NCBI RefSeq assembly: GCF_000382205.1
Contig: NZ_KB907790.1
Location: 124,001-188,000 of the forward strand
Source of the DNA: Dyadobacter beijingensis DSM 21582
Lineage (GTDB): Bacteria > Bacteroidota > Bacteroidia > Cytophagales > Spirosomataceae
DNA: 64,000 nucleotides
Reading direction: 5' to 3'
Shown here: in pieces, positions 8,490 through 16,848 of the stretch
Layout: every line of letters starts with the position of its first letter
How positions within the stretch are numbered: the first letter of the stretch is position 1
The notes under the pieces: generated by a model
Database searches by the model: none
Told to the model about the DNA's origin: nothing
What the model saw: only the letters and a program-made list of their open reading frames with translations
Made by a program: the position numbers and the translations under genes

Positions 8490-10250
8490 ATGGGATTTAA
8501 TGAAAATCAAACTGCAACAATTCAGGGCTCGGAACCGGCGGTTTCGGTGGCGAAGCCGGAGCTGATCAATGGCTCGCATGCGGTCATCCAGTCGCTGATC
8601 GCCGAAGGTGTTAAAACCATTTTCGGGTATCCGGGCGGGGCGATTATGCCGGTGTATGATGCGATCTATGACTATCAGGACCAGATCAATCACATCCTGG
8701 TGCGCCACGAGCAAGGTGCTGCGCACGCCGCGGAAGGCTTTGCGCGCATTTCGGGCGAGGTAGGCGTGTGCCTTGTAACTTCCGGACCTGGCGCTACCAA
8801 CCTCGTGACGGGTATCGCCGACGCGATCATCGATTCTACGCCGATGGTCTGCATTATCGGCCAGGTGGCGTCACATTTGCTGGGCACCGACGCATTTCAG
8901 GAAACCGACGTGATGGGTATCACCATTCCGATCACGAAATGGAACTACCAGGTGACCAACGCCGACGAAATCCCTGAAATCATCGCGAAAGCATTTTACA
9001 TCGCGAAATCAGGTCGTCCGGGGCCTGTGCTGATCGACATCACGAAAGATGCGCAGCAAAAGCTGATGACGAAGCCTTTCGTACATAAGAAAACCGAGAA
9101 ACTGCTTAGCTACCACCCGCGCCTTGCTCCGAAAGATGAGCAGCTGGCAGCGGCGGCGAAGCTGATCAACCAGGCGAAACGTCCGTTCCTGTTCGTAGGC
9201 CATGGCGTACAGATTTCCGGTGCAGAGCAGGAATTGATCCGGTTCATTGAAAAAACCGATATTCCGGCTGCTTCGACATTGCTCGGGCTTTCGTCCATAC
9301 CGGTAGACCACCCGAATTATGTGGGCTGGCTGGGTATGCACGGTAACTACGGTACCAACGTGCTCACCAACCAATGCGACCTCATTATCGCTGTCGGAAT
9401 GCGTTTCGACGACCGGGTGACAGGCGATTTAAGCCGTTATGCGAAGCAGGCGAAGGTTGTTCACATTGAAATCGACCCGGCGGAGATCGACAAAATTGTG
9501 AAAGCCGATGCGCCGGTGGTAGGTGATGCCAAAAAAGCATTGGAATTACTGCTTCCACTGGTGAACGAGAATAACCACGAAGCCTGGAAAGCGGAATTTA
9601 AGAAATACGACGCAATTGAGGACGAGAAAATCACGCAGCCTGAACTGGCCCCCACGACCGAGAAGATCAAAATGGCGGAAGTGATCCGCACGCTTTCGGA
9701 TAAAACCAAAGGTGAAGCGGTGATCGTGGCGGACGTGGGCCAGCACCAGATGATGACTGCGCGCTATTACCAGTTCAAAAAGCCCAGCTCTTTCATTACA
9801 TCGGGCGGTTTGGGAACAATGGGTTACGCGTTGCCGGCCTCATTCGGAGCGAAAGTAGGCGCGCCCGACCGCGAAGTTGTGGCGATGATCGGTGACGGAT
9901 GTTTCCAGATGACGATTCAGGAGCTTGGTACGATTGCGCAAAGCGGCTTGCCGGTTAAGATTATTATTCTTAACAACAACTTCCTCGGAATGGTACGTCA
10001 GTGGCAACAGCTTTTCCACCAGAAACGCTATTCGTTCGTGGAGCTGCAAAACCCCGATTTCATCACGATCGCCAAAGGTTTCGGCATTGATGGCCATACC
10101 TGCGCGAAACGCGAGGATTTGCACGCATCGCTCGACAAAATGCTGGCTTCCGACAAGCCTTACCTGCTGGAAGTGCTGGTGGAGAAAGAAGAAAACGTGT
10201 TCCCGATGGTGCCAACGGGCGCTTGTGTAGCCGATATCCGTTTGGAATAA
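8490..10250 (+). CDS. ilvB: Acetolactate synthase, large (catalytic) subunit
   Basis: This subunit condenses pyruvate with pyruvate (to acetolactate) or with 2-oxobutyrate (to acetohydroxybutyrate) using thiamine diphosphate. The 586 residues include GYPGGAIMPVYDAIY near 47, the catalytic glutamate E74 in VRHEQGAAHAAEGFAR, and the thiamine-binding stretch IGDGCFQMTIQELG to ILNNNFLGMVRQW near 467-510. About 20 extra residues precede the conserved core. It starts 42 bases after ilvD and is followed by its regulatory subunit 18 bases downstream. Confidence 0.97.
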   Translation: MGFNENQTATIQGSEPAVSVAKPELINGSHAVIQSLIAEGVKTIFGYPGGAIMPVYDAIYDYQDQINHILVRHEQGAAHAAEGFARISGEVGVCLVTSGPGATNLVTGIADAIIDSTPMVCIIGQVASHLLGTDAFQETDVMGITIPITKWNYQVTNADEIPEIIAKAFYIAKSGRPGPVLIDITKDAQQKLMTKPFVHKKTEKLLSYHPRLAPKDEQLAAAAKLINQAKRPFLFVGHGVQISGAEQELIRFIEKTDIPAASTLLGLSSIPVDHPNYVGWLGMHGNYGTNVLTNQCDLIIAVGMRFDDRVTGDLSRYAKQAKVVHIEIDPAEIDKIVKADAPVVGDAKKALELLLPLVNENNHEAWKAEFKKYDAIEDEKITQPELAPTTEKIKMAEVIRTLSDKTKGEAVIVADVGQHQMMTARYYQFKKPSSFITSGGLGTMGYALPASFGAKVGAPDREVVAMIGDGCFQMTIQELGTIAQSGLPVKIIILNNNFLGMVRQWQQLFHQKRYSFVELQNPDFITIAKGFGIDGHTCAKREDLHASLDKMLASDKPYLLEVLVEKEENVFPMVPTGACVADIRLE

Positions 10251-10268
10251 TATAAAAGAGGAAGAATC

Positions 10269-10802
10269 ATGACATCATACACCATTTGTGTTTTCACCGA
10301 GAACTCCATTGGTATTCTCAACAAGATCACGACGATTTTCACGCGGAGAAGGATCAACATCGAAAGCCTGACCGTTTCTGAAACCGAGCGTAAGGGTATT
10401 TCCCGCTTCACGATCGTCATCCGTAGCGAGTCGCGCGAGACGGTGGAAAAGCTCGTCCGCCAGATCCGCAAGATCATCGAAGTGCTGGCCGTGTTCGGGT
10501 ATCTCAATGAAGACATCGCGTACAACGAGATCGCATTGTTCAAGGTTTCGACGCCGATCGGCGCCAAACCGCTCGATATCGAGACGATCAACAAGACTTA
10601 CAAGGCCTGGGTCGTTTACTGGCACCTCACGTATGTGATCATCCAGAAGACGGGTACCGAAGAGGAGATCTTTGAATTTTTCGACTATATCAAACCCCAC
10701 GAAATCCTCGAATTCGTTCGCTCGGGCCGTGTGGCGGTAAGCAAATCGCCTCAGACACTGGTAGATTATCTGCCGGAAGCGGAATGGGAGTATTACCAAT
10801 AG
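10269..10802 (+). CDS. ilvN: Acetolactate synthase, small (regulatory) subunit
   Basis: 177 residues. The N-terminal ACT domain opens with TICVFTENSIGILNKITTIF and continues RRRINIESLTVSETE, the valine-binding fold that gives feedback inhibition of IlvB. The C-terminal half matches the usual second ferredoxin-like domain of this subunit. The start lies 18 bases after ilvB, and the upstream AGAGGAAGAATC is one of the few purine-rich Shine-Dalgarno-like tracts in this cluster. Confidence 0.93.
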   Translation: MTSYTICVFTENSIGILNKITTIFTRRRINIESLTVSETERKGISRFTIVIRSESRETVEKLVRQIRKIIEVLAVFGYLNEDIAYNEIALFKVSTPIGAKPLDIETINKTYKAWVVYWHLTYVIIQKTGTEEEIFEFFDYIKPHEILEFVRSGRVAVSKSPQTLVDYLPEAEWEYYQ

Positions 10803-10866
10803 TCTATAAAGTTTTAGTAGTATTGCTTTTAAATTCGTAGTAAATCAATAATCCAATCAATAATCA

Positions 10867-11913
10867 ATGGCAAAATTAAATTTCGGCGGGGTCGAAGAAG
10901 AAGTAGTAACCCGTGAAGAATTTCCACTTGAAAAAGCACGTGAAGTACTTTCTACTGAAACTATCGCTGTAATTGGTTACGGCGTACAAGGCCCAGGCCA
11001 AAGCTTGAACATGCGTGACAACGGATTCAATGTAATCGTTGGTCAGCGTAAAGGTGGTAAGTCCTGGGACAAAGCCGTTGCTGACGGATGGGTACCAGGC
11101 GAAACGCTTTTCGACATCGAAGAGGCGCTTGCAAAAGGAACCATCATTTGCTACTTGCTTTCTGACGCAGCTCAGATCGAACTTTGGCCAACTGTTAAAA
11201 AACACCTTACTGCCGGTAAATCATTGTATTTCTCACACGGCTTCGGTGTAACTTATAAGGATCAGACCGGCATCGTTCCTCCTGCTGACGTGGACGTATA
11301 CCTGGTTGCTCCAAAAGGATCAGGAACTTCATTGCGCCGTCTGTTCGTAGAAGGAAAAGGCTTGAACTCTTCTTTCGCGGTATTCCAGGATGCTACCGGC
11401 AAAGCGCGTGAAAAATGTATCGCAATGGGTATCGGCGTAGGTTCAGGTTACCTGTTCGAAACCGATTTCTACCGTGAAGTAACTTCCGACCTTACCGGCG
11501 AGCGTGGTACTTTGATGGGTGCTATCCAGGGTATTTTCGCTGCACAATACGAAGTGTTGCGTTCAAATGGCCATACGCCATCGGAAGCATTCAACGAAAC
11601 AGTGGAAGAATTGACCCAATCATTGATGCCATTGGTGGCTGAAAATGGTATGGACTGGATGTACGCTAACTGCTCTACTACTGCACAGCGTGGTGCTTTG
11701 GATTGGTGGAAGCCTTTCCGTGACGCTACGAAGCCTGTTTTCGAGCAACTTTACAACTCTGTAAAGAGCGGCGAGCAAGCTACTATCTCGATCACCCGCA
11801 ACTCACAGCCTGACTACCGTGTGAAACTGGAAGAAGAACTGGCTGAGCTGCGCGAATCAGAAATGTGGCAGGCAGGTACAACTGTACGCGGATTGCGCCC
11901 AGAAAGAAACTAA
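10867..11913 (+). CDS. ilvC: Ketol-acid reductoisomerase (NADP+), class I
   Basis: IlvC isomerises and reduces acetolactate or acetohydroxybutyrate to the dihydroxy acid. The 348-residue protein has the nucleotide-binding loop VIGYGVQGPGQSLNMRDNG near 34-53 followed by VGQRKGGKSW, whose basic residues fit NADPH preference. The C-terminal knotted domain carries SDLTGERGTLMGAIQGIF and a metal-binding EAFNETVEEL. Codon use differs visibly from its neighbours, with many GTA, ACT and CTT codons, as expected for a strongly expressed gene. A double hairpin follows at 11934-11996, so the ilvD operon probably ends here. Confidence 0.96.
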   Translation: MAKLNFGGVEEEVVTREEFPLEKAREVLSTETIAVIGYGVQGPGQSLNMRDNGFNVIVGQRKGGKSWDKAVADGWVPGETLFDIEEALAKGTIICYLLSDAAQIELWPTVKKHLTAGKSLYFSHGFGVTYKDQTGIVPPADVDVYLVAPKGSGTSLRRLFVEGKGLNSSFAVFQDATGKAREKCIAMGIGVGSGYLFETDFYREVTSDLTGERGTLMGAIQGIFAAQYEVLRSNGHTPSEAFNETVEELTQSLMPLVAENGMDWMYANCSTTAQRGALDWWKPFRDATKPVFEQLYNSVKSGEQATISITRNSQPDYRVKLEEELAELRESEMWQAGTTVRGLRPERN

Positions 11914-11933
11914 TTGTTTCAGAATAATTTATT

Positions 11934-11996
11934 GCAGTTGACTTAGGTCAACTGCAAAAGATAAAAATGGAGCTTTGCTTTTTGCAAAGCTCTTTT
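11934..11996 (+). terminator. Tandem hairpins ending the ilvDBNC operon
   Basis: The first stem is GCAGTTGAC / GTCAACTGC (11934-11942 and 11947-11955) around TTAG. The second is GAGCTTTGC / GCAAAGCTC (11970-11978 and 11984-11992) followed by TTTT, a standard terminator. This placement rules out an in-frame upstream start for ilvA at 11975, which would sit inside the hairpin. Confidence 0.8.
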
Positions 11997-12007
11997 CATT
12001 GAATCCT

Positions 12008-13264
12008 ATGAGCACTTCACATTCCGTTCCGACTCTCGATAACATATTCCTCGCCGCCGAACGCCTGCGCGGGGTGATTAACCACACACCGATATTTTAC
12101 AATGCACATCTTTCGGAGCAGTATGGGGCTAATATTTACCTCAAAAGAGAAGATCTGCAGACGGTCCGCTCCTACAAAATCCGGGGCGCCTATAACAAAA
12201 TGGCCAGCCTCACGCCCGAGGCCCTCGCGGGCGGGATCGTGTGTGCGAGCGCTGGCAACCACGCGCAAGGCGTAGCGTACGCGTGTAGGAAAATGGAGGT
12301 AAAAGGCGCGATTTTCATGCCTACCACCACCCCGGCGCAGAAGGTGAAGCAAGTGCGGTTGTTTGGCCAGGAATGGATTGAAATCCATTTGGTAGGTGAT
12401 ACCTATGACGATGCCTATCACGCATCTATGGCCTACCGTGACAGCACCAATGCCGTTTTTGTGCACCCTTTCGACGATTTACAGGTGATAGAAGGCCAGG
12501 GAACAGTAGGGCTGGAAATATTCAAAGACGCCGATTTCAAAATAGATTATCTGCTGATGGCGATTGGCGGAGGCGGATTAGCGTCAGGTATTTCAACTGT
12601 TTTCAAACAGCTTTCGCCCAAAACCCAGCTGATCGGCGTAGAACCGGAAGGCTCCCCGACGATGCATAAATCCATCCAGGAAGGACATGTGGTGACCCTG
12701 GATAATATCGACAAGTTCGTGGACGGCGCCGCGGTAAAGCGTGCCGGCGACATTACATTCGATATTTGCAGCAAGAGCCTGAACCAGATCCTTCTCGTAC
12801 CGGAAGGAAAGGTATGCTCGTCGATTTTGCAGCTTTACAATGAAGAAGCCATCGTAGCCGAACCCGCCGGCGCATTGACAGTGGCTGCATTGGACCTGAT
12901 CAAAGAGGATATTACGGGTAAAAATGTAGTAGTGCTGATCAGTGGAGGGAATAATGACATTACACGAACGGAAGAAATTAAGGAGCGCTCGTTGCTCTAT
13001 GAAGGCTTGAAGCATTATTTCATCATCCGTTTCCCGCAGCGCTCGGGTGCATTCCGGGAATTTTTGAATGTCCTCGGGCCGAATGATGATATTGCCCGTT
13101 TCGAATACGTGAAAAAGACGAACCGCGAGCAGGGGCCTGCGTTGGTGGGTATTGAATTGAAAAGTCGCGAAGACTTCGCCCCGCTCATCGAACGAATGGA
13201 TTCGAATAGAGTGGTTTATGAATATCTGAATGATCAGCCGGATTTGTTTCAGTTTATGGTGTAA
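12008..13264 (+). CDS. ilvA: Threonine dehydratase (threonine ammonia-lyase)
   Basis: IlvA converts threonine to 2-oxobutyrate and ammonia, the classical entry to isoleucine synthesis. The 418-residue protein starts at MSTSHSVPTL, beyond the terminator. The pyridoxal-phosphate lysine is K57 in VRSYKIRGAYNKM. The phosphate-binding loop is GGGGLASG, and SAGNHAQGVAYAC is also present. The C-terminal ~90 residues (YFIIRFPQRSGAFREFLN) form one ACT-like regulatory domain, so this is the shorter biosynthetic type with a single effector domain. It lies between the ilv operon and an AraC gene that starts 18 bases downstream. Confidence 0.93.
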   Translation: MSTSHSVPTLDNIFLAAERLRGVINHTPIFYNAHLSEQYGANIYLKREDLQTVRSYKIRGAYNKMASLTPEALAGGIVCASAGNHAQGVAYACRKMEVKGAIFMPTTTPAQKVKQVRLFGQEWIEIHLVGDTYDDAYHASMAYRDSTNAVFVHPFDDLQVIEGQGTVGLEIFKDADFKIDYLLMAIGGGGLASGISTVFKQLSPKTQLIGVEPEGSPTMHKSIQEGHVVTLDNIDKFVDGAAVKRAGDITFDICSKSLNQILLVPEGKVCSSILQLYNEEAIVAEPAGALTVAALDLIKEDITGKNVVVLISGGNNDITRTEEIKERSLLYEGLKHYFIIRFPQRSGAFREFLNVLGPNDDIARFEYVKKTNREQGPALVGIELKSREDFAPLIERMDSNRVVYEYLNDQPDLFQFMV

Positions 13265-13282
13265 CATTTAGCCGATAACAAC

Positions 13283-14131
13283 TTGCTCCGCGTACCATCC
13301 GATATCAGCTCCCAGGAATTTGAGTCCCTGAAAATTCAGGATATGACCTTCGTGGCCTATCGGAATGAGGTGTATCCTTCCAAATACGATGTGTTTTTCG
13401 AGGAACATGCGGTGATTGTCGTGCTGGAAGGCGAGAAGAAATTCACCAGCCCGACCCAGGAAGTGCATGTAGAAAAAGGGGATATTCTGTTCATTCAGAG
13501 GGGTTTTTACCTCATGTCGGAATCCATTCATGAGGCTTACAAGAGTCTGGTTTTCTTTTTTGATGAAAAGCTGCTGAAAGAGTTCGTAGGGCTGCATCCG
13601 GAGCTTTTCGACGCGCAAAAAGATGCAGAAACTGTCGAATACCCGATTCTGTTGTTGAAGTCGGATGATAATTTCGAGAAATTTATCCAATCCGTGTTTC
13701 CCTACTTCCGGTCTAGAACGGAGTTGAAGAACCACTTTCTGCGATTGAAATTTCAGGAGTTGCTGCTGCATTTAATGGAATTGGATAATTCAAACCAGCT
13801 GCGGGGTATTTTGTACAGCTTGTATAAGGGAGAGAAAGTCGACCTTTCGTTTTTAATGAACAGCTATTACCTGAAACCGCTTACACTCAATGAGCTGGCG
13901 CGTTTGTCGGGTAGGAGCTTGTCTGCATTCAAAAGGGATTTTCAGGACGAATTCAATACCTCGCCGGCACTATGGCTGAAAAACAAGCGGCTCGACTACG
14001 CGGATTTCCTGTTGAGGAACAGCACCAAAAACGTTTCCGAGATCAGTACGGAGATCGGCTACGAGAGCGTTTCGCATTTTATCAAGACTTATAAAGAGAA
14101 GTACGGGACTACGCCGAAGCGGCAGGGGTGA
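13283..14131 (+). CDS. AraC family transcriptional regulator
   Basis: About 282 residues if the TTG at 13283 is used; the first in-frame ATG is at 13343, so the start is uncertain. The N-terminal part looks like a cupin-type sensing domain (VIVVLEGEKKFTSPTQEVHV, then GDILFIQRG). The C-terminal ~90 residues carry two helix-turn-helix units: LTLNELARLSGRSLSAFKRD and VSEISTEIGYESVSHFIKTY. Its place 18 bases after ilvA suggests co-transcription. Whether it controls the branched-chain genes is unknown; AraC members of this type often sense small carboxylates or stress signals. Confidence 0.85.
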   Translation: MLRVPSDISSQEFESLKIQDMTFVAYRNEVYPSKYDVFFEEHAVIVVLEGEKKFTSPTQEVHVEKGDILFIQRGFYLMSESIHEAYKSLVFFFDEKLLKEFVGLHPELFDAQKDAETVEYPILLLKSDDNFEKFIQSVFPYFRSRTELKNHFLRLKFQELLLHLMELDNSNQLRGILYSLYKGEKVDLSFLMNSYYLKPLTLNELARLSGRSLSAFKRDFQDEFNTSPALWLKNKRLDYADFLLRNSTKNVSEISTEIGYESVSHFIKTYKEKYGTTPKRQG

Positions 14132-14156
14132 ATTGTTAATTTCAAATCCATAGGTT

Positions 14157-14549
14157 ATGAAGTTACCGGATAGAATATTGAAGGGAATCAATGAAGGTAG
14201 GGAGGAAATTGCCGAAGGGCGCTTCATAACATTGAGCCAATTCGAGGACAGGATGCGAAACCGTACGCTAACAAGAATTTTAGACTGTCTACATAAGCAT
14301 AAACTCAGCCTGTTTGCCAAGTATCCAATAAGATCACTTGCACTCTTCGGTTCCTATGCACGGAACGAGGCTCGCGAGGAAAGCGACGTGGATATTTTGG
14401 TCGAATTTTCTCAGCCTGTTGGCTTCGAATTTATTGACTTAGCGGGAGAGCTTGAAGAACTATTGCAGCAGAAAGTAGATCTGGTAAGTAAGAATGGGGT
14501 CAAACCGAATGTTTGGCCATTTATAGAGAAGGATCTGATTTATATCTAA
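14157..14549 (+). CDS. Minimal nucleotidyltransferase (MNT-like), orphan
   Basis: 130 residues. The pol-beta superfamily core is clear: SLALFGSYARNEAREESDVD followed by ILVEF, giving the GS-x10-12-D-x-D catalytic motif. MNT proteins usually form toxin-antitoxin pairs with HEPN proteins and adenylylate the partner, but no HEPN gene adjoins here. The N-terminal ~45 residues (GREEIAEGRFITLSQFEDRM) are extra relative to the bare family and resemble the start of small antitoxin-like proteins. GC is about 42 % over the 180 bases I counted, below the neighbouring biosynthetic genes, so horizontal acquisition is plausible. Confidence 0.8.
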   Translation: MKLPDRILKGINEGREEIAEGRFITLSQFEDRMRNRTLTRILDCLHKHKLSLFAKYPIRSLALFGSYARNEAREESDVDILVEFSQPVGFEFIDLAGELEELLQQKVDLVSKNGVKPNVWPFIEKDLIYI

Positions 14550-14624
14550 GTTCGGAGACGCGATACAAATAAAGATTTCCGCTCAAACCATCTCCCCAAA
14601 CCAAAATCACTATTTTTTGAACCT

Positions 14625-14722
14625 TTACCGTTATACATATTCCTTTAATTATACGGTAATTTGTAATGTCGGTTCTCCTTTTGAGAAAGGCGTTGATTAT
14701 CAGCTCTTTCTTGGAAGCCTGA
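14625..14722 (+). promoter_or_regulatory. Possible leader region of the leuC operon (inverted repeat plus leader-like ORF)
   Basis: TTACCGTTATA (14625-14635) is an imperfect inverted repeat of TATACGGTAA (14650-14659). Directly after it, ATG at 14666 opens an 18-codon ORF to TGA at 14720-14722 with peptide MSVLLLRKALIISSFLEA, holding five Leu, two Ile and one Val. I see no strong terminator between it and leuC at 14754, so classical attenuation is not supported. Translational or Rho-type control, or chance, remain possible. Confidence 0.35.
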
Positions 14723-14753
14723 ACGACGAGGCGAAATTCTAATTTTAATCAAA

Positions 14754-16157
14754 ATGAGTAATCAAGCGAGTACCCTTTTCGACAAAGTGTGGGATGCCCA
14801 CGTTGTCCGTAAAATCGAGGATGGTCCGGATGTGTTTTTCATCGACCGCCATTTTATCCACGAAGTAACAAGCCCTGTTGCTTTCCTTGGACTCGAAAAC
14901 AGAGGCATTGGTGTGATGTACCCCGAGCGCACTTTCGCGACGGCCGATCACAACACCCCGACCATCAACCAGCACCTTCCTGTGGCTGACCCGCTTTCGG
15001 CTAACCAGCTGAAAGCCCTCGAATCGAATGCTGCGAAATACGGCATCTCACACTGGGGACTGGGCCACGCTCGCAACGGGATTGTACACGTGGTAGGGCC
15101 TGAAAACGGTATTACGCTGCCGGGCATGACCATCGTTTGCGGTGATTCCCACACTTCTACCCACGGAGCATTCGGCGCGATCGCGTTCGGTATCGGTACT
15201 TCGGAGGTAGAAATGGTGCTTTCTTCGCAATGCATTATGCAGCCTAAGCCTAAGAAAATGCGTGTAAACGTGAATGGCCAGCTGGGCAAAGGGGTTACTC
15301 CGAAAGACGTGACGCTTTATATTATCTCGAAACTGACCACTGCCGGCGCGACGGGCTATTTTGTTGAATATGCAGGTGATGTGTTTGAAAACATGTCGAT
15401 GGAAGGCCGTATGACCGTCTGCAACATGAGCATCGAAATGGGTGCCCGCGGCGGTATGATCGCTCCCGACGAAACGACTTTTGCGTACATCAACGGCCGC
15501 GAGCAAGCTCCGAAAGGAGAGAAGTGGGACAAAGCATTGGCTTACTGGAAAACTTTGAAAACAGACGAAGGCGCTGCTTTTGATAAGGAATATAATTTCG
15601 ACGCGGCCGACATCGAGCCGATGATCACTTACGGTACCAACCCCGGAATGGGACAAGGTATTACAAGGGCGATCCCTACTTCCGACAAAGTGGAAGGTGG
15701 TAAGGCTACTTATGACAAGTCGCTGAATTACATGGGCTTCCATGAGAACGAGAATATGCTGGGCAAGAAAATCGACTACGTTTTCATTGGTAGCTGTACC
15801 AATGGCCGTATCGAGGACTTCCGTGCATTCGCGTCGATCGTGAAAGGCCGTAAGAAGGCCGACAATGTGACGGCGTGGATCGTTCCGGGCTCGCATATTG
15901 TAGAAGCGCAGATTAAAGAAGAGGGTATTCTGGACATTCTGACCGAAGCTGGTTTCGAGCTGCGCCAGCCTGGATGCTCGGCTTGTCTCGCGATGAACGA
16001 CGACAAGATTCCTGCCGGCAAATATGCCGTAAGTACTTCTAACCGTAACTTCGAAGGTCGCCAGGGTCCCGGCGCACGTACGTTGCTCGCAAGCCCGCTC
16101 GTTGCCGCCGCAGCAGCTGTTACCGGCGTAGTTACAGATCCAAGAACACTTCTTTAA
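14754..16157 (+). CDS. leuC: 3-isopropylmalate dehydratase, large subunit
   Basis: With LeuD this isomerises 2-isopropylmalate to 3-isopropylmalate, and probably citramalate to 3-methylmalate for the CimA route. The 467-residue protein has the three iron-sulfur ligands C348 (GSCTNGRIEDFRAF), C408 and C411 (PGCSACLAMN), matching the bacterial LeuC pattern. Early motifs are DHNTPTINQ and GDSHTSTHGAFGAIAFGIGT. It is the first gene of leuC-leuD-cimA-leuB; leuD starts 14 bases after its stop. Confidence 0.97.
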   Translation: MSNQASTLFDKVWDAHVVRKIEDGPDVFFIDRHFIHEVTSPVAFLGLENRGIGVMYPERTFATADHNTPTINQHLPVADPLSANQLKALESNAAKYGISHWGLGHARNGIVHVVGPENGITLPGMTIVCGDSHTSTHGAFGAIAFGIGTSEVEMVLSSQCIMQPKPKKMRVNVNGQLGKGVTPKDVTLYIISKLTTAGATGYFVEYAGDVFENMSMEGRMTVCNMSIEMGARGGMIAPDETTFAYINGREQAPKGEKWDKALAYWKTLKTDEGAAFDKEYNFDAADIEPMITYGTNPGMGQGITRAIPTSDKVEGGKATYDKSLNYMGFHENENMLGKKIDYVFIGSCTNGRIEDFRAFASIVKGRKKADNVTAWIVPGSHIVEAQIKEEGILDILTEAGFELRQPGCSACLAMNDDKIPAGKYAVSTSNRNFEGRQGPGARTLLASPLVAAAAAVTGVVTDPRTLL

Positions 16158-16171
16158 TCCGCATTAACACA

Positions 16172-16768
16172 ATGGCTTACGATAAATTCACCATACTGAA
16201 AAGCTCGGCCGTGCCTTTGCCGATCGAAAACGTCGATACAGACCAGATTATCCCTGCACGCTTCCTGAAAGCGACCAAACGCGAAGGATTCGGCGACAAC
16301 CTCTTCCGCGACTGGCGGTATAACGGCGACGATACGCCGAAGCAGGACTTCGTCTTGAACAACCCTATTTACTCCGGAAAAATACTCGTAGGAGGCCACA
16401 ACTTCGGCAGCGGTTCCAGCCGCGAGCACGCTGCGTGGGCGATCTACGACTACGGTTTCCGCTGCGTTGTTTCCAGCTTCTTTGCGGATATTTTCAAGGG
16501 TAACTCATTGAATATCGGTATCTTGCCGGTGCAGGTGAGCCCTGAATTCCTCAACAAAATTTTCGAAGCGATCGAGGCCGATCCGAATACGGAACTGGAA
16601 GTGAACCTGCCAGAACAAAGCATTACCATCCTGGCAACCGGAGAGAAAGAGTCTTTCGACATCAATGGTTATAAAAAACACAACCTGACGAACGGCTTCG
16701 ACGATATCGATTATCTGCAAGCTATGAAGGGAGAGATCAAGGAGTTTGAAGCTGAAAGAATATTTTAA
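16172..16768 (+). CDS. leuD: 3-isopropylmalate dehydratase, small subunit
   Basis: 198 residues, the swivel domain partner of LeuC. Diagnostic segments are NVDTDQIIPARFLK near residue 19 and GGHNFGSGSSREHAAWAIYD near 71, the substrate-specificity loop region of LeuD. The gene starts 14 bases after leuC and is followed by an 80-base gap holding an inverted repeat before cimA. Confidence 0.96.
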   Translation: MAYDKFTILKSSAVPLPIENVDTDQIIPARFLKATKREGFGDNLFRDWRYNGDDTPKQDFVLNNPIYSGKILVGGHNFGSGSSREHAAWAIYDYGFRCVVSSFFADIFKGNSLNIGILPVQVSPEFLNKIFEAIEADPNTELEVNLPEQSITILATGEKESFDINGYKKHNLTNGFDDIDYLQAMKGEIKEFEAERIF

Positions 16769-16774
16769 TGGGCT

Positions 16775-16836
16775 GTCGGCGATCGGCAGTCGGCTGTCGA
16801 ACTTGATTTTCTGACCGCCGACTGCTGACCGCCGAC
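16775..16836. repeat. REP-like imperfect inverted repeat between leuD and cimA
   Basis: The 20-base arm at 16775-16794 and the arm at 16817-16836 are inverted copies with two mismatches. A related GCAGTCGGCGACCGGC sequence sits upstream of hemB near 39523-39538. This suggests a dispersed GC-rich palindromic element of the genome rather than a gene-specific operator, though it could act as an intercistronic mRNA hairpin. Confidence 0.6.
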
Positions 16837-16848
16837 GGCTGACTACCT

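Noticed and set aside
11975..12007. Upstream in-frame start for ilvA
   Set aside because: It lies inside the ilvC terminator hairpin and would add 11 residues unlike the family.
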